From positions 6,440 to 70,439 of the forward strand of contig CBFHPW010000009.1 in the NCBI GenBank assembly GCA_965657945.1: a stretch of 64,000 nt of DNA. Direction: 5' to 3'. Position numbers and translations under genes: made by a program. The DNA comes from CAJJDF01 sp965657945. Lineage in GTDB: Bacteria; Bacteroidota; Bacteroidia; Flavobacteriales_D; CAJJDF01. A model generated the notes under the pieces. The model was not told the origin of the DNA and ran no database searches. It saw nothing but the letters and a program-made list of their open reading frames with translations. Below are positions 8,349 through 17,251 of the stretch, in pieces; position 1 is the stretch's first letter; every line of letters starts with the position of its first letter.

Positions 8349-9161
8349 CTAAAACAAAACTCCTAGGGTCAGGGTTATACCGTGAGCAGTAAATTTTTGG
8401 GTTAGAGGCCTGTAAACCCCTTGCTCTTTTTCATTTAGCAAAAATTTAGAATCTTTCTTTACCGAATTTGTGAAGCCCAAATTGTAATGTATCGATCCAA
8501 AAATTGACGAACCTTCGGAGATTTTATACTCTGCACCTGCACCTGCTCTCAGTTGCATCCTTATGGGTTGCATATCTTTATCCATATTGACCTTCTTAAT
8601 ATCAGGCAGATTAGCTTGTGCTACAACGTTTTCTCTGTAATCGACATCATCTGTGATTTTTGTTCCAGTTCGAAAAGCAATATTAAGTCCAAACTCACCA
8701 AAGTAAGTCATGTAACCAATCTCATTGGTTTTCATTTTTATTCCTATCGGTAAAGTAACGTAGGTACTTTTGTAGGTTCTGTTCAATAACTGAACGCCAT
8801 AAGCAGAGGTGTCCTCCGGCACATACACTCCATTTTGCTCTTTCAATGTGCTGAAATTATATTCCTTATTCATAAAGTACATAACCTCAGAGGAATTTGT
8901 TGCAGGTTTGAAATTAATTTTTCCTCTTTCTTGATTTAATTCCAACCCAGAATAAAAACTAAAATTATCACTCAAAGCGTATTCTACTTGTAGGCCCCAA
9001 TTAAAACCTAAAGTAGCTCCGTCATTTTCAAATTTCTTTACATCGTCAGGTTTCATCCAATTTACAGAAGGTCCTAATTTAAGTCCGAATCTGAATTTAT
9101 TTTGAGAGACTGCATACTGTCCTGCCATCAATACGACCAATACTAAAGCTATTTTTTTCAT
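8349..9161 (-). CDS. PorT-family outer-membrane beta-barrel protein
   Basis: An exported 270-residue protein with a clear signal peptide (MKKIALVLVVLMAGQYAVSQ, cut after Q20 or before). The mature part opens with FRFGLKLGPSVNW and alternates amphipathic strands ending in aromatic residues (YVTLPIGIKM, FGSIHYNLGF, HGITLTLGVLF with terminal phenylalanine), as expected of an eight-stranded outer-membrane barrel of the PorT/OMP_b-brl_2 type. PorT itself takes part in type IX secretion. This one cannot be assigned to that role from sequence alone, and similar barrels occur in many copies per genome. It stands alone between nadE and the Smr gene. Confidence 0.8.
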   Translation of the reverse strand: MKKIALVLVVLMAGQYAVSQNKFRFGLKLGPSVNWMKPDDVKKFENDGATLGFNWGLQVEYALSDNFSFYSGLELNQERGKINFKPATNSSEVMYFMNKEYNFSTLKEQNGVYVPEDTSAYGVQLLNRTYKSTYVTLPIGIKMKTNEIGYMTYFGEFGLNIAFRTGTKITDDVDYRENVVAQANLPDIKKVNMDKDMQPIRMQLRAGAGAEYKISEGSSIFGSIHYNLGFTNSVKKDSKFLLNEKEQGVYRPLTQKFTAHGITLTLGVLF

Positions 9162-9234
9162 TGTTTCTGAATTAGAATTAAAATCAAAAATAAGGATTTA
9201 TTTAAATAATACTTTAAAAATTAACATCCCATTA

Positions 9235-9489
9235 TTAAAACTTAAAGTAAACGAAAAGCCTGCCAAAATTTTGACTGTCTTTGTCTATTCGATGATATTT
9301 ATTTTTTATGTGTTTTTGCTCTAAAAATCGAAGTACCTTTTTCTTGAGCTGACCCGATCCTTTGCCAGGAATTATCTCTACTGTTTTAATTTTTTTTTCA
9401 ATTGCCTCATCAATAATATTTTCCAATTCTTTGGTAATTAAATCTCCTTGGTTGTATATCTCGTGTAAGTCTAATTTCAATTTTGCCAT
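9235..9489 (-). CDS. Small Smr/MutS2-type domain protein
   Basis: An 84-residue stand-alone Smr domain. It has the LDLHEIY start, where the canonical motif is LDLHG, and the nuclease-fold signature VEIIPGKGSGQLKKKVLRFL around residues 39-58, equivalent to the HGxGxG loop with proline in place of histidine. Smr domains bind or cut branched DNA and RNA and usually form the C-terminus of MutS2. Free-standing versions in this phylum have no settled role. The changed glycine of LDLHG and changed histidine could mean binding without cutting, but that is inference. Confidence 0.8.
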   Translation of the reverse strand: MAKLKLDLHEIYNQGDLITKELENIIDEAIEKKIKTVEIIPGKGSGQLKKKVLRFLEQKHIKNKYHRIDKDSQNFGRLFVYFKF

Positions 9490-9547
9490 TGATTGGAGGT
9501 TTTGCTTTGTTACTTTTGAGATTGAGAAAAATAGCTATATTTAATCC

Positions 9548-10147
9548 ATGAAGATAACGAATTTAACTTTTTATATAGCGCTAGTCCTCGGACTTTTTGC
9601 ACTGATTGCCCTTCAATCGAATGCGAGTTCTTCCAAGGTTTACAAATCCTTGAGCGAAGCACTCAAAACTCCTGATGAAGTGTACCATCTAAAGTTAAAC
9701 AGAAAACGCTATAAAACGTTTCCTAAAGAAATTCTTACCCTAAAAAATCTCATAACGCTGGACTTAAGCAACAACAAATTAGATACGCTACCAACTGGGA
9801 TAAAAGAACTCGTTTTTCTAGAAGAAGTTACTCTCAAGTCAAATCGTTTTAATTCCTTTCCTCGAGAAATTTGCACACTAAATTCTTTGAAAATCCTGAA
9901 GCTCGCCAACAATAACATTTCCTCAATTCCAAATGACATTGGAGGATTAAAAAACCTTGAACAGCTTGATTTATATAGAAACAGCGTAGAAACTATCTCT
10001 TCTGAAATAACACAATTACCTGGGCTAAAAAGACTGGATTTACGAATGATAGAAATGTCGTTAGACGAACAAGAAAGAATTAAATCTTTGTTGCCAAACA
10101 CAAAAGTATTGACCACTGAACCCTGTGATTGTGATACCCGAAATTAA
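9548..10147 (+). CDS. Secreted leucine-rich repeat protein
   Basis: A 199-residue exported protein. The hydrophobic N-terminus (about 1-27, ending NASSS) is a signal peptide or signal anchor. Residues about 38-185 hold five or six leucine-rich repeats of about 23 residues with the pattern LxxLxLxxNxLxxLPxxI, for example LITLDLSNNKLDTLPTGI. The proline-isoleucine ending resembles the bacterial SDS22/shoc2-like class. The tail ends in a Cys-Asp-Cys cluster. Such proteins usually mediate protein contacts at the cell surface; the partner is unknown. Its stop codon interlocks with that of the convergent arsS. Confidence 0.85.
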   Translation: MKITNLTFYIALVLGLFALIALQSNASSSKVYKSLSEALKTPDEVYHLKLNRKRYKTFPKEILTLKNLITLDLSNNKLDTLPTGIKELVFLEEVTLKSNRFNSFPREICTLNSLKILKLANNNISSIPNDIGGLKNLEQLDLYRNSVETISSEITQLPGLKRLDLRMIEMSLDEQERIKSLLPNTKVLTTEPCDCDTRN

Positions 10148-11193
10148 ACTGTTTCTCCCCCGCAACTGGAACCGGCCCCTGCAGTGCAGCCGAAGCAATG
10201 TTCGTTGACCAGGATTCTTCTTTTTTCTAAGGTTGAAACATCAAATTGACTCACGTGTTGACGTTCTTTTTCAACATCTACTTTCATTTCAAGCATTTGA
10301 TTGAAATCACAATCGTACAAGTAGCCCTCCCAACCAATAGAAATGGTATTTCTACACATTACCCCTTCTGCAGCAATTGGATTGTAGGAATTCACTAATT
10401 TCTCCATGTAGCCAAGGTAATTCTCTGAGGCTACCAAATACTCTAAATATCGGCTAATTGGAATATTTGTAATAGCAAAAAGCGAATTGAATTCAATGTC
10501 GAAATCCTTTTTTAACTTCCGTTTGAATTGCTTTTCCAATCCATCCTGACTGGGAGGCAAAAAAGCTCCCGAAGGATTGTAAACTAAATTCAAGATCAAC
10601 CCAGAACCCGAAACTCCATACCCTACTTCGTTCAACATTTTTAATGCTCGAATACTCCTATCAAACACTCCATCGCCTCTTTGGGAATCGGTTTTCTTGG
10701 AACTGTAATGAGGAAGAGAACTAACTATTTCGACTTCATTTTTTTTATAAAACTCAGGTAAATCGCGGTATTTTTTGTTTGCTACTAGTATGGTTAAATT
10801 ACACCTTACCATTACTTTACAACCCAGTTTGAACGCTTCTTCCACAAACCACCTAAAATGCGGATTCATCTCGGGTGCTCCGCCTGTTAAATCTACTGTT
10901 TTAATTTGAGAAGATTTTATTGCATTTAGGCAATGCGCCAAGGTTTCTTTTGTCATTATTTCCTTTCTATCGGGACCCGCATCAACATGGCAGTGAGAGC
11001 AAACCTGGTTGCACATCTTTCCCATGTTGATTTGAAAGATATCGATAGAAGTAGGTTTTAAAGGATAGAGTCCAGTCACCTCTAACTTTTGAGAAAAACT
11101 TGGCAAAGATTGACCTTTTACCCCATCATTCAAGACTGCAAGTTGGTAGGCGATATCCGAAAACTTGTTTTTTTGTTTATGTAATGATTTCAT
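10144..11193 (-). CDS. arsS: Arsenosugar biosynthesis radical SAM protein
   Basis: A 349-residue radical SAM enzyme. The 4Fe-4S motif is CNQVCSHCHVDAGPDR (CxxxCxxC near residue 62), followed by the SAM-binding TGGAPEMNP. The C-terminal half matches the DUF3641-type domain of ArsS, including the cysteine-rich end HCFGCTAGAGSSCGG. ArsS adds the 5'-deoxyadenosyl group of SAM to dimethylarsinite on the route to arsenosugars. The next gene upstream in the operon (4 nt away) is the partner commonly found beside it. No ArsM methyltransferase is seen in the window, so the methylated arsenic substrate would have to come from elsewhere. Confidence 0.93.
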   Translation of the reverse strand: MKSLHKQKNKFSDIAYQLAVLNDGVKGQSLPSFSQKLEVTGLYPLKPTSIDIFQINMGKMCNQVCSHCHVDAGPDRKEIMTKETLAHCLNAIKSSQIKTVDLTGGAPEMNPHFRWFVEEAFKLGCKVMVRCNLTILVANKKYRDLPEFYKKNEVEIVSSLPHYSSKKTDSQRGDGVFDRSIRALKMLNEVGYGVSGSGLILNLVYNPSGAFLPPSQDGLEKQFKRKLKKDFDIEFNSLFAITNIPISRYLEYLVASENYLGYMEKLVNSYNPIAAEGVMCRNTISIGWEGYLYDCDFNQMLEMKVDVEKERQHVSQFDVSTLEKRRILVNEHCFGCTAGAGSSCGGETV

Positions 11194-11197
11194 AGAC

Positions 11198-11530
11198 TTA
11201 CATCGAGACTTCTTTTGTCTTGTTCATCATTTGAACGCCATGCACCAAAGTGGCTCCACCTCTAATGGCCGCAGCAACATGCACCGCCTCCATCATCTCC
11301 TCTTCATCACATCCTTTTTCAAGTGTGTCTACCGTATAGGCATCAATGCAATAAGGGCATTGCACTGCATGAGAAACAGCTAATGCAATCAGTGATTTCT
11401 CTCTTTCTGTTAATGCCCCTTCCTTGAATACATCTCCGTAATAAGAAAAAAACTTGTCTGCCAGCGGTTTCTGAAATTCACCGATTTTCGAAAATTTCTT
11501 TAGGTCATCCGGATTGTAATAGGTTTTCAT
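11198..11530 (-). CDS. Arsenosugar-associated carboxymuconolactone decarboxylase-like protein
   Basis: A 110-residue protein of the CMD/AhpD fold. It has the redox motif in HAVQCPYCIDAYT (CxxC near residues 58-61) followed by a helix and AAAIRGGATLVHGV. This subfamily is encoded next to arsS in many marine bacteria and is usually labelled a peroxidase-like arsenosugar-associated protein; its exact reaction is not established. It starts the arsS operon, with four bases between the two genes. The divergent isomerase gene lies 143 nt away. Confidence 0.9.
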   Translation of the reverse strand: MKTYYNPDDLKKFSKIGEFQKPLADKFFSYYGDVFKEGALTEREKSLIALAVSHAVQCPYCIDAYTVDTLEKGCDEEEMMEAVHVAAAIRGGATLVHGVQMMNKTKEVSM

Positions 11531-11600
11531 AGTAGATATAAGTTAATTTGTGTATGTATGAAGTATTTTTTTTATAAATTTACCTCACAATTCAAATATT

Positions 11601-11631
11601 TTTGAAACTAATTTGGTGTCGGGTAAATTTA
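11601..11631 (+). promoter_or_regulatory. Promoter of the sugar-phosphate isomerase gene
   Basis: TTTG at 11601-11604, a 19-bp spacer and TAAATTTA at 11624-11631 match the Bacteroidota promoter well. The predicted start point near 11638 lies downstream of an in-frame TTG at 11602, which rules that codon out as the translation start and supports the ATG at 11674. Confidence 0.65.
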
Positions 11632-11673
11632 TCACAACTTACAACAAAAGCCAAAAAAATAAAAAAAGAAACT

Positions 11674-12657
11674 ATGATACAGTTCATTTCAAATTTCACC
11701 AATCAATTAAAAGACGCTCAAACTATTGGTTCAAAACTTTTAGAGAGAAAAGAAATTCAAGAAATTCAAAACGTAATTATTTGTGGACTGGGAGGATCTG
11801 GAATTGGTGGAAAGATAGCTTCTAAATTTGCTGAATCAAGATGTGATAAGCCAATAACTACTTACAACTCCTATTTTCTTCCTAAATTTGTTAATGAGAA
11901 TTCACTTGTCATAATATCATCTTACTCTGGTAACACAGAAGAAACAGTGTCAGCTTTAGAAGAGGCGATAAAAAGAAATTGTCAAATAATATGCATAACA
12001 TCGGGTGGCAAAGTCAAAAACCTTGCTGATAAACATAATATCGAGGCTCTGATAATTCCAGGAGGAAACCCTCCTCGTGCAATGTTAACATACTCCCTTA
12101 CTCAGTTACTCTTTATTTTTCAGCACTACAAGATTGTAAAATTGGATGCAAATTCTGAAATAAAAAACACGATCTCATTACTGAACAAAGAGGTGAATAA
12201 TATTAAATTAGTAGCGAAAGACATTGCAGATAAACTAAAAAATACTACCCTATTAATATATACAGACGCTTCTTTCGAAGGAGTGGGAACAAGATTCAAG
12301 CAGCAACTAAATGAAAACACTAAAACCTTGGCATTTGCCAACGTTGTTCCTGAAATGAATCACAACGAACTGCTAGGATGGCAAGGAGGAAACAATTCAT
12401 TCTCAGCTATTTTTTTAAGAAATACCTCTGACAATCCAAGAAATCAGTTAAGAATGGATATTTCGATTAAGAATATTTCTAAAATTGCTCACTCCTGCAT
12501 TGAACTCTATTCAAAAGGTAATTCAGAAATTGAAAATATATTCTACTTCATTCTGATGACCGACTGGATATCAATTTATTTAGCAGAATTTTATGGGGTT
12601 GACACTATTGAAATAAAAGCGATTGATAGCCTTAAAAACCAACTAAGCCAACACTAA
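11674..12657 (+). CDS. Bifunctional phosphoglucose/phosphomannose isomerase
   Basis: A 327-residue SIS-domain sugar isomerase that interconverts glucose 6-phosphate or mannose 6-phosphate with fructose 6-phosphate. The N-terminal SIS domain has IICGLGGSGIGGKIA (35-49) and the phosphate-binding SSYSGNTEETVSAL. The C-terminal part has the family motif VVPEMNHNELLGWQ, with the catalytic glutamate and histidine. This smaller archaeal-type isomerase differs from classical Pgi of about 550 residues. Mannose 6-phosphate made here could supply sugar donors for the glycosyltransferases in the window. The ATG at 11674 follows an A-rich ribosome site. Confidence 0.9.
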   Translation: MIQFISNFTNQLKDAQTIGSKLLERKEIQEIQNVIICGLGGSGIGGKIASKFAESRCDKPITTYNSYFLPKFVNENSLVIISSYSGNTEETVSALEEAIKRNCQIICITSGGKVKNLADKHNIEALIIPGGNPPRAMLTYSLTQLLFIFQHYKIVKLDANSEIKNTISLLNKEVNNIKLVAKDIADKLKNTTLLIYTDASFEGVGTRFKQQLNENTKTLAFANVVPEMNHNELLGWQGGNNSFSAIFLRNTSDNPRNQLRMDISIKNISKIAHSCIELYSKGNSEIENIFYFILMTDWISIYLAEFYGVDTIEIKAIDSLKNQLSQH

Positions 12658-12663
12658 TTCCTT

Positions 12664-13377
12664 GTGAATAAAACTGTTATTTTTGAGGATTTGGGAGAAA
12701 TGGAGTACCAAAAAGCTTGGGACTATCAAACAAAAATCTTCGAATCCATTGTTTCGGTAAAAACAGAGAACAGAAAAAAAGAAGATGTAGGGGAAGCAAG
12801 GAAAGCTACCAACAATCATCTTCTATTTTGTGAACACCCTCATGTTTATACACTGGGAAAAAGCGGAAAAGAGTCTCATCTTTTGATGAACCAAACTCAA
12901 TTGGATGCGAACAATATCTCTTACCATAAAATAAACAGAGGAGGCGACATCACTTATCACGGGCCAGGACAAATTGTGGGGTACCCCATTTTCGACCTCG
13001 ATAATTTCTTTACAGATATACACAAGTACCTTCGCTATATTGAAGAGGCAGTTATTCTTACTTTAGAGGAGTATGGAATCAAATCCGGACGAATTGAGGG
13101 TTTAACAGGAGTATGGCTCGATATTGACAACCCAATTAAATCAAGAAAAATTTGTGCATTAGGAGTAAAATGTAGCAGATGGGTAACCATGCACGGATTT
13201 GCATTTAATGTAAACACTGATCTTTCCTTGTTTAAAAACATAGTGCCTTGTGGAATAGAGGACAAAGCAGTTACTTCCTTACAGAAAGAATTGGGCAAGA
13301 AGGTAGAAATTGAAGAAGTAAAATCTAAATTGTTGGTGAATCTCGCCAATCTATTCGACTTTGACTTGAAGTCCTAA
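12664..13377 (+). CDS. lipB: Octanoyl-ACP:protein N-octanoyltransferase
   Basis: Moves octanoate from acyl carrier protein to the lipoyl domains of dehydrogenases such as the PdhC encoded at 37-38 kb. The 237-residue protein has NRGGDITYHGPGQIVGYPIFDL, the catalytic lysine in SRKICALGVK, HGFAFNV and the catalytic cysteine in IVPCGIEDKAVTSL. An insertion with EARKATNNH near residue 43 is usual in this phylum. The first codon is GTG at 12664, six bases after the isomerase stop; there is no earlier ATG in frame. LipA is not in the window. Confidence 0.95.
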   Translation: MNKTVIFEDLGEMEYQKAWDYQTKIFESIVSVKTENRKKEDVGEARKATNNHLLFCEHPHVYTLGKSGKESHLLMNQTQLDANNISYHKINRGGDITYHGPGQIVGYPIFDLDNFFTDIHKYLRYIEEAVILTLEEYGIKSGRIEGLTGVWLDIDNPIKSRKICALGVKCSRWVTMHGFAFNVNTDLSLFKNIVPCGIEDKAVTSLQKELGKKVEIEEVKSKLLVNLANLFDFDLKS

Positions 13378-13393
13378 AACTAGTATAACTTTT

Positions 13394-13795
13394 ATGAAGA
13401 AAGACATCATTCAACCAGAGGTGATAGATGTACACATTGCCATAGTACAAGATACGAACGAACAAGGGAATAGGGAATGGAATGCCTACCTAATCAATAA
13501 CAGAGAAGAAATACTGGAGGGAGTATTGATTTCCACAAGAGGCTATGGAGAAATAAAGGGAGAACAAAGAAAAACTGCTACATTCCGACATTCTCTTGAT
13601 GAAGTAGGTCCAAAAACTTTCAAAAAAATCGAACCCATTCCTGAGGAACTTTTTGCGTTAAGCAATGAATTTTGGCTCAGTTTTTACGTGAATAAAAAAA
13701 TGTTCGATAAGAAATATATTTTTCTACCTGAATCTATTTCTAATTTCAATTCGATTCAAATCCCTTTGGTGAAAAAATATGGGGTCATGATTTAG
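13394..13795 (+). CDS. Conserved hypothetical protein
   Basis: A 133-residue soluble protein that I recognise as a widespread but uncharacterised Bacteroidota family. Visible features are an N-terminal strand pair (VIDVHIAIVQ, EWNAYLINN), a central KTATFRHSLDEVGPKTFKKIEPI and a C-terminal NEFWLSFYVNKKMFDKKYIFLPESI. It has no signal peptide or membrane segment. Homologues are sometimes mislabelled as phenylalanyl-tRNA synthetase subunits; nothing here supports that. It lies 16 nt after lipB on the same strand and could be co-transcribed. Confidence 0.75.
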   Translation: MKKDIIQPEVIDVHIAIVQDTNEQGNREWNAYLINNREEILEGVLISTRGYGEIKGEQRKTATFRHSLDEVGPKTFKKIEPIPEELFALSNEFWLSFYVNKKMFDKKYIFLPESISNFNSIQIPLVKKYGVMI

Positions 13796-13886
13796 AAAAA
13801 ACTAGATCATTTATTTAACATCTCATTGTTATTATGATGCCTTGATACTCCCTTCAAATTCTAATTTTATTGTTACATTTGCTACA

Positions 13887-14918
13887 ATGGATTTTACTGC
13901 ATCACAAATAGCTGGCTTACTTGAAGGTACAATTTTAGGAGACGAAAATGTCTCGGTAAACAACCTCTCAAAAATAGAAGAAGGAATGCCAAATACTCTG
14001 TCATTTCTATCAAATATGAAGTATGAAAACCACCTCTATTCTACTGGCGCTTCTGTCGTTATCGTGGATAATGGTTTTGAACCAACAAAAGCAATACCTC
14101 CTACTTGCACTCTTGTTAAAGTAGATAGTGCTCAGGCTGCTTTTGCAAAATTACTAGCTATTTACAATGAGTTCAAGAAGAAAAAGCCTGGTATTCATCC
14201 AAGTAGCTTTATTCCAGATTCAACAGAATTAGGAAAAGATATCTTCATCGGAGCGAACTGTAGTTTTGGTGACAATGTAAAACTAGGAAACAACGTACAC
14301 ATCTACCCCAACTCATTTGTGGGAGACAACGTAACAATTGGCGACAACACGACTCTTTTTGCGGGAGTCCGAGTATATTCGGACTGTGTAATTGGCGAAT
14401 CTTGTACGCTTCATTCGGGAGTGATTTTGGGTGGAGATGGATTTGGATTTGTTCCAAATAGCGAAGGAAACTATGCCAAAGTACCCCAAATAGGAAATGC
14501 CATTCTCGAAGATTATGTAGAAGTAGGTGCCAATACCACTATCGACCGAGCTACATTAGGATCTACGGTAATAAAAAAAGGAGTGAAACTGGATAACCTT
14601 ATTCAGGTTGCTCACAACGTTGAGATTGGAGAAAATACCGTTATCGCAGCTCAAACGGGAATAGCAGGATCTACCAAAATAGGAAAAAATTGCATGATTG
14701 GCGGACAAGTAGGAATTGTCGGTCACATCACCATTGCTGATGAGGTGAAAATTGCAGCACAATCTGGAGTAGGTCATACTATTACCGAAAAAGGACAAAT
14801 TGTTCAAGGGTCGCCAGCATTTCCGATTGGTGATTTCAAAAGATCATACATTGTGTACCGAAGTCTACCAGATTTGAAGAAAAAAGTAGACAAATTAGAA
14901 AAACAGCTATCTAACAAA
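13887..14918 (+). CDS. lpxD: UDP-3-O-acylglucosamine N-acyltransferase
   Basis: Adds the second fatty acid to the lipid A precursor, using acyl-ACP, in the cytoplasm. An N-terminal uridine-binding domain (about 1-105) precedes a left-handed beta helix of hexapeptide repeats (about 105-310), seen as many I-G-D-N-x/I-G-x-N turns. The catalytic histidine is in NLIQVAHNVEIGENT. The ATG at 13887 (MDFTASQIAGLLEG) matches the family start; an in-frame TTG 45 nt upstream is not conserved. The stop is at 14919-14921. It opens the lpxD, lpxC-fabZ, lpxA operon, a standard order in this phylum. Confidence 0.95.
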
Positions 14919-14932
14919 TAGAAAAACAACTC

Positions 14933-16339
14933 ATGACCGATTTTCAAAAAACGATAAAATCTGCCGTTACCCTCGAAGGTATCGGGCTACACACAGGAAA
15001 AAAAACAACTCTTTCCATTCTTCCAGCTCCTGCCAATCACGGGTACAAATTCCAACGAATGGATATTGAGAACCAACCGATGATCGATGGTGATGTAAAC
15101 AGAGTTACTGAAACCCAAAGAGGAACAACTCTCGAGCAAAATGGCACAAAAATTCATACTACTGAACATGTGCTTGCAGGAATATATTCTACGGGAATTG
15201 ACAATGCTATCATCCAGGTAAACGGTCCAGAAATCCCTATAATGGATGGAAGTTCACGACCGTTTATTGATGCGATTGAAAAAGTAGGAATTGAGGATCA
15301 AGAAGCGTTACGGGAGTATTTTGAAATTAAAGACACCATTAAATTCGAGGTAGCAGAGAAAGGAATTGAGTTTTTGGCTGTTCCAGATGAAAATTACCGA
15401 GTAACCGTAATGGTGGATTACCGTTCGCCAGCTCTTGGAACTCAGCATGCATCGATGATGCAACTTACTGATTTTAAAGAAGAAATCTCAACTTGCAGAA
15501 CTTTTGTTTTTATGCGTGAGTTGGAGCAACTTGCGGCAAACGGACTTATTAAAGGAGGAGATTTGGACAATGCTATTGTTTTGGTAGAAAGAGACGACAT
15601 TTCGGACGAAGAGATTAACAGACTAAGAAAACTACTTGGAAAAGAGGATCTTGAAATAAAACTAGATGGGATTGGGGTTTTGAATACTACCAAACTAAAG
15701 TTCCAAAACGAGCCTGCTCGTCACAAATTATTAGACATTGTGGGAGATCTTGCCTTAATCGGAAAAAGAATTAAGGGGCATATTTTGAGTGCAAGACCCG
15801 GCCATTACGGAAATACGGAATTTGGCAAACTGCTCAAAGCAAAGTTTATTGAGGAGAAAAACGACAAAACAAAACATTTTGACTTAACAAAGGAACCGCT
15901 GTTTGATATCAATGATATTTCGAACATGATTCCGCACAGATACCCATTTTTGTTGATTGATAAAGTAATGGAGATTACAGAAAATGGAATTATCGGGGTA
16001 AAAAATGTCACATTAAACGAACCATTTTTCATGGGTCATTTTCCTGGAAACCCAGTTATGCCAGGCGTACTACAGATAGAGGCTATGGCGCAAACTGGCG
16101 GAGTTTTTGCCTTGAACCAAGTGGAAGATCCGGAGAATTACTCGACCTATTTCTTGAAAATAGACAACGTTCGATACAAGAAAAAGGTAATACCAGGAGA
16201 CACGATTGTTTTTGAATTAGAGTTAATCAGTCCGATAAGAAGAGGGTTGGTAAACATGAAAGGAAAAGCATACGTAAACGGAATTATTGTGTCAGAAGCT
16301 GAAATGCTTGCGCAAATCGTAAAAGAAAAAAACAATTAA
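14933..16339 (+). CDS. lpxC/fabZ: LpxC-FabZ fusion: UDP-acyl-GlcNAc deacetylase / 3-hydroxyacyl-ACP dehydratase
   Basis: A 468-residue bifunctional protein. Residues about 1-305 are LpxC, the zinc deacetylase that commits UDP-acyl-GlcNAc to lipid A: LEGIGLHTGK, the zinc histidine in TTEHVLAG, and HKLLDIVGDLALIG with further ligands. Residues about 320-468 are FabZ, the hot-dog-fold dehydratase of fatty acid synthesis: IPHRYPFLLIDK and the catalytic stretch GHFPGNPVMPGVLQIEAMAQ. This fusion is a hallmark of Bacteroidota and balances lipid A against phospholipid synthesis. It starts 11 nt after lpxD and ends two bases before lpxA. Confidence 0.96.
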   Translation: MTDFQKTIKSAVTLEGIGLHTGKKTTLSILPAPANHGYKFQRMDIENQPMIDGDVNRVTETQRGTTLEQNGTKIHTTEHVLAGIYSTGIDNAIIQVNGPEIPIMDGSSRPFIDAIEKVGIEDQEALREYFEIKDTIKFEVAEKGIEFLAVPDENYRVTVMVDYRSPALGTQHASMMQLTDFKEEISTCRTFVFMRELEQLAANGLIKGGDLDNAIVLVERDDISDEEINRLRKLLGKEDLEIKLDGIGVLNTTKLKFQNEPARHKLLDIVGDLALIGKRIKGHILSARPGHYGNTEFGKLLKAKFIEEKNDKTKHFDLTKEPLFDINDISNMIPHRYPFLLIDKVMEITENGIIGVKNVTLNEPFFMGHFPGNPVMPGVLQIEAMAQTGGVFALNQVEDPENYSTYFLKIDNVRYKKKVIPGDTIVFELELISPIRRGLVNMKGKAYVNGIIVSEAEMLAQIVKEKNN

Positions 16340-16341
16340 TT

Positions 16342-17118
16342 ATGAGCAATCCTCAAGCAAACATTCATCCAAACGCAAAAATTGCGGAAGGGGCAATTAT
16401 CGAACCTTTTGCTACAATTGGAGACAATGTAGTAATTGGTGCAGGAACGTGGATAGGTCCTGGAGCAGTGATAATGAGCGGTGCCCGAATTGGAGAAAAT
16501 TGCAAAATTTTTCCAGGTGCAGTAATCTCTGCCATTCCGCAGGACCTGAAGTTTGAAGGAGAAGACACGACTGTTGAAATTGGAGACAACACGACTATCC
16601 GTGAGTGTGTGACCATCAATAGGGGAACTGTAGACAAGATGACTACCAAGATTGGAAATAACTGCCTAGTAATGGCCTATACCCACTTTGGGCACGATAC
16701 CATAATGGGTGACAACTGTGTAGTTGCCAATTCCGTGAATATTGCCGGACATGTAACAATTGAAGATTGGGCAATAATCGAGGGAATGGTTGGAGTTCAG
16801 CAATTTACGAGAATAGGAAAGCATGCGTTTGTTGCTGGAGGCAGCATGGTAAGAAAAAGTGTCCCTCCTTTTGTAAAAGCAGCTAGAGAGCCTATTTCTT
16901 ATGTAGGAGTTAATGCCATTGGATTGCGGAGAAGAGGCTACAGCAATGAGCAAATTACCACCATTGAAGATGTATACAGAACAATTTATGTGCAAAACAA
17001 AAACATGACCCAAGCACTAAAAATTGCCGACCTGGAACTTCCAAAGTCTCAAGAAAAACAAGAAATTCTTGACTTTATAAACCAGGAAACTAAGGGAATA
17101 ATGAGGGGGTTTAATTAA
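16342..17118 (+). CDS. lpxA: UDP-N-acetylglucosamine acyltransferase
   Basis: Catalyses the first acylation of UDP-GlcNAc in lipid A synthesis. The 258-residue protein has about ten hexapeptide repeats (IHPNAKIAEGAIIEPFATIGD and onward), the catalytic histidine region MAYTHFGHDTIMGDNC near residues 113-128, the NRGTV loop, and a helical C-terminal domain (LRRRGYSNEQI). Length is normal. It begins two bases after lpxC-fabZ. No elongation factor P gene follows, although that is a common neighbour in this phylum. Confidence 0.96.
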   Translation: MSNPQANIHPNAKIAEGAIIEPFATIGDNVVIGAGTWIGPGAVIMSGARIGENCKIFPGAVISAIPQDLKFEGEDTTVEIGDNTTIRECVTINRGTVDKMTTKIGNNCLVMAYTHFGHDTIMGDNCVVANSVNIAGHVTIEDWAIIEGMVGVQQFTRIGKHAFVAGGSMVRKSVPPFVKAAREPISYVGVNAIGLRRRGYSNEQITTIEDVYRTIYVQNKNMTQALKIADLELPKSQEKQEILDFINQETKGIMRGFN

Positions 17119-17251
17119 AGAAAAGAACAACTAATAGAACCACCTGATTTTAGCTGCTTTTAAGAAAAATAATTTGCCACAATTCCATTCCTATCGCTAT
17201 GAAATAACTAGGGCAGATCAAATAATTTGGTGAAAAAGAAATAGATTCAAC

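Noticed and set aside
11602..11673. Upstream TTG start for the phosphoglucose/phosphomannose isomerase
   Set aside because: A good promoter (TTTG, 19 bp, TAAATTTA) spans this point, so the transcript begins after it. The ATG at 11674 also matches the family start.
14933..16339. LpxC-FabZ fusion as a novel fusion or frameshift
   Set aside because: This fusion is well established across Bacteroidota.
16365..16649. Reverse-strand 94-codon ORF across lpxA, and similar frames across lpxC-fabZ and pdhA
   Set aside because: These are shadow frames of strongly conserved genes, with low-complexity translations and no start context.
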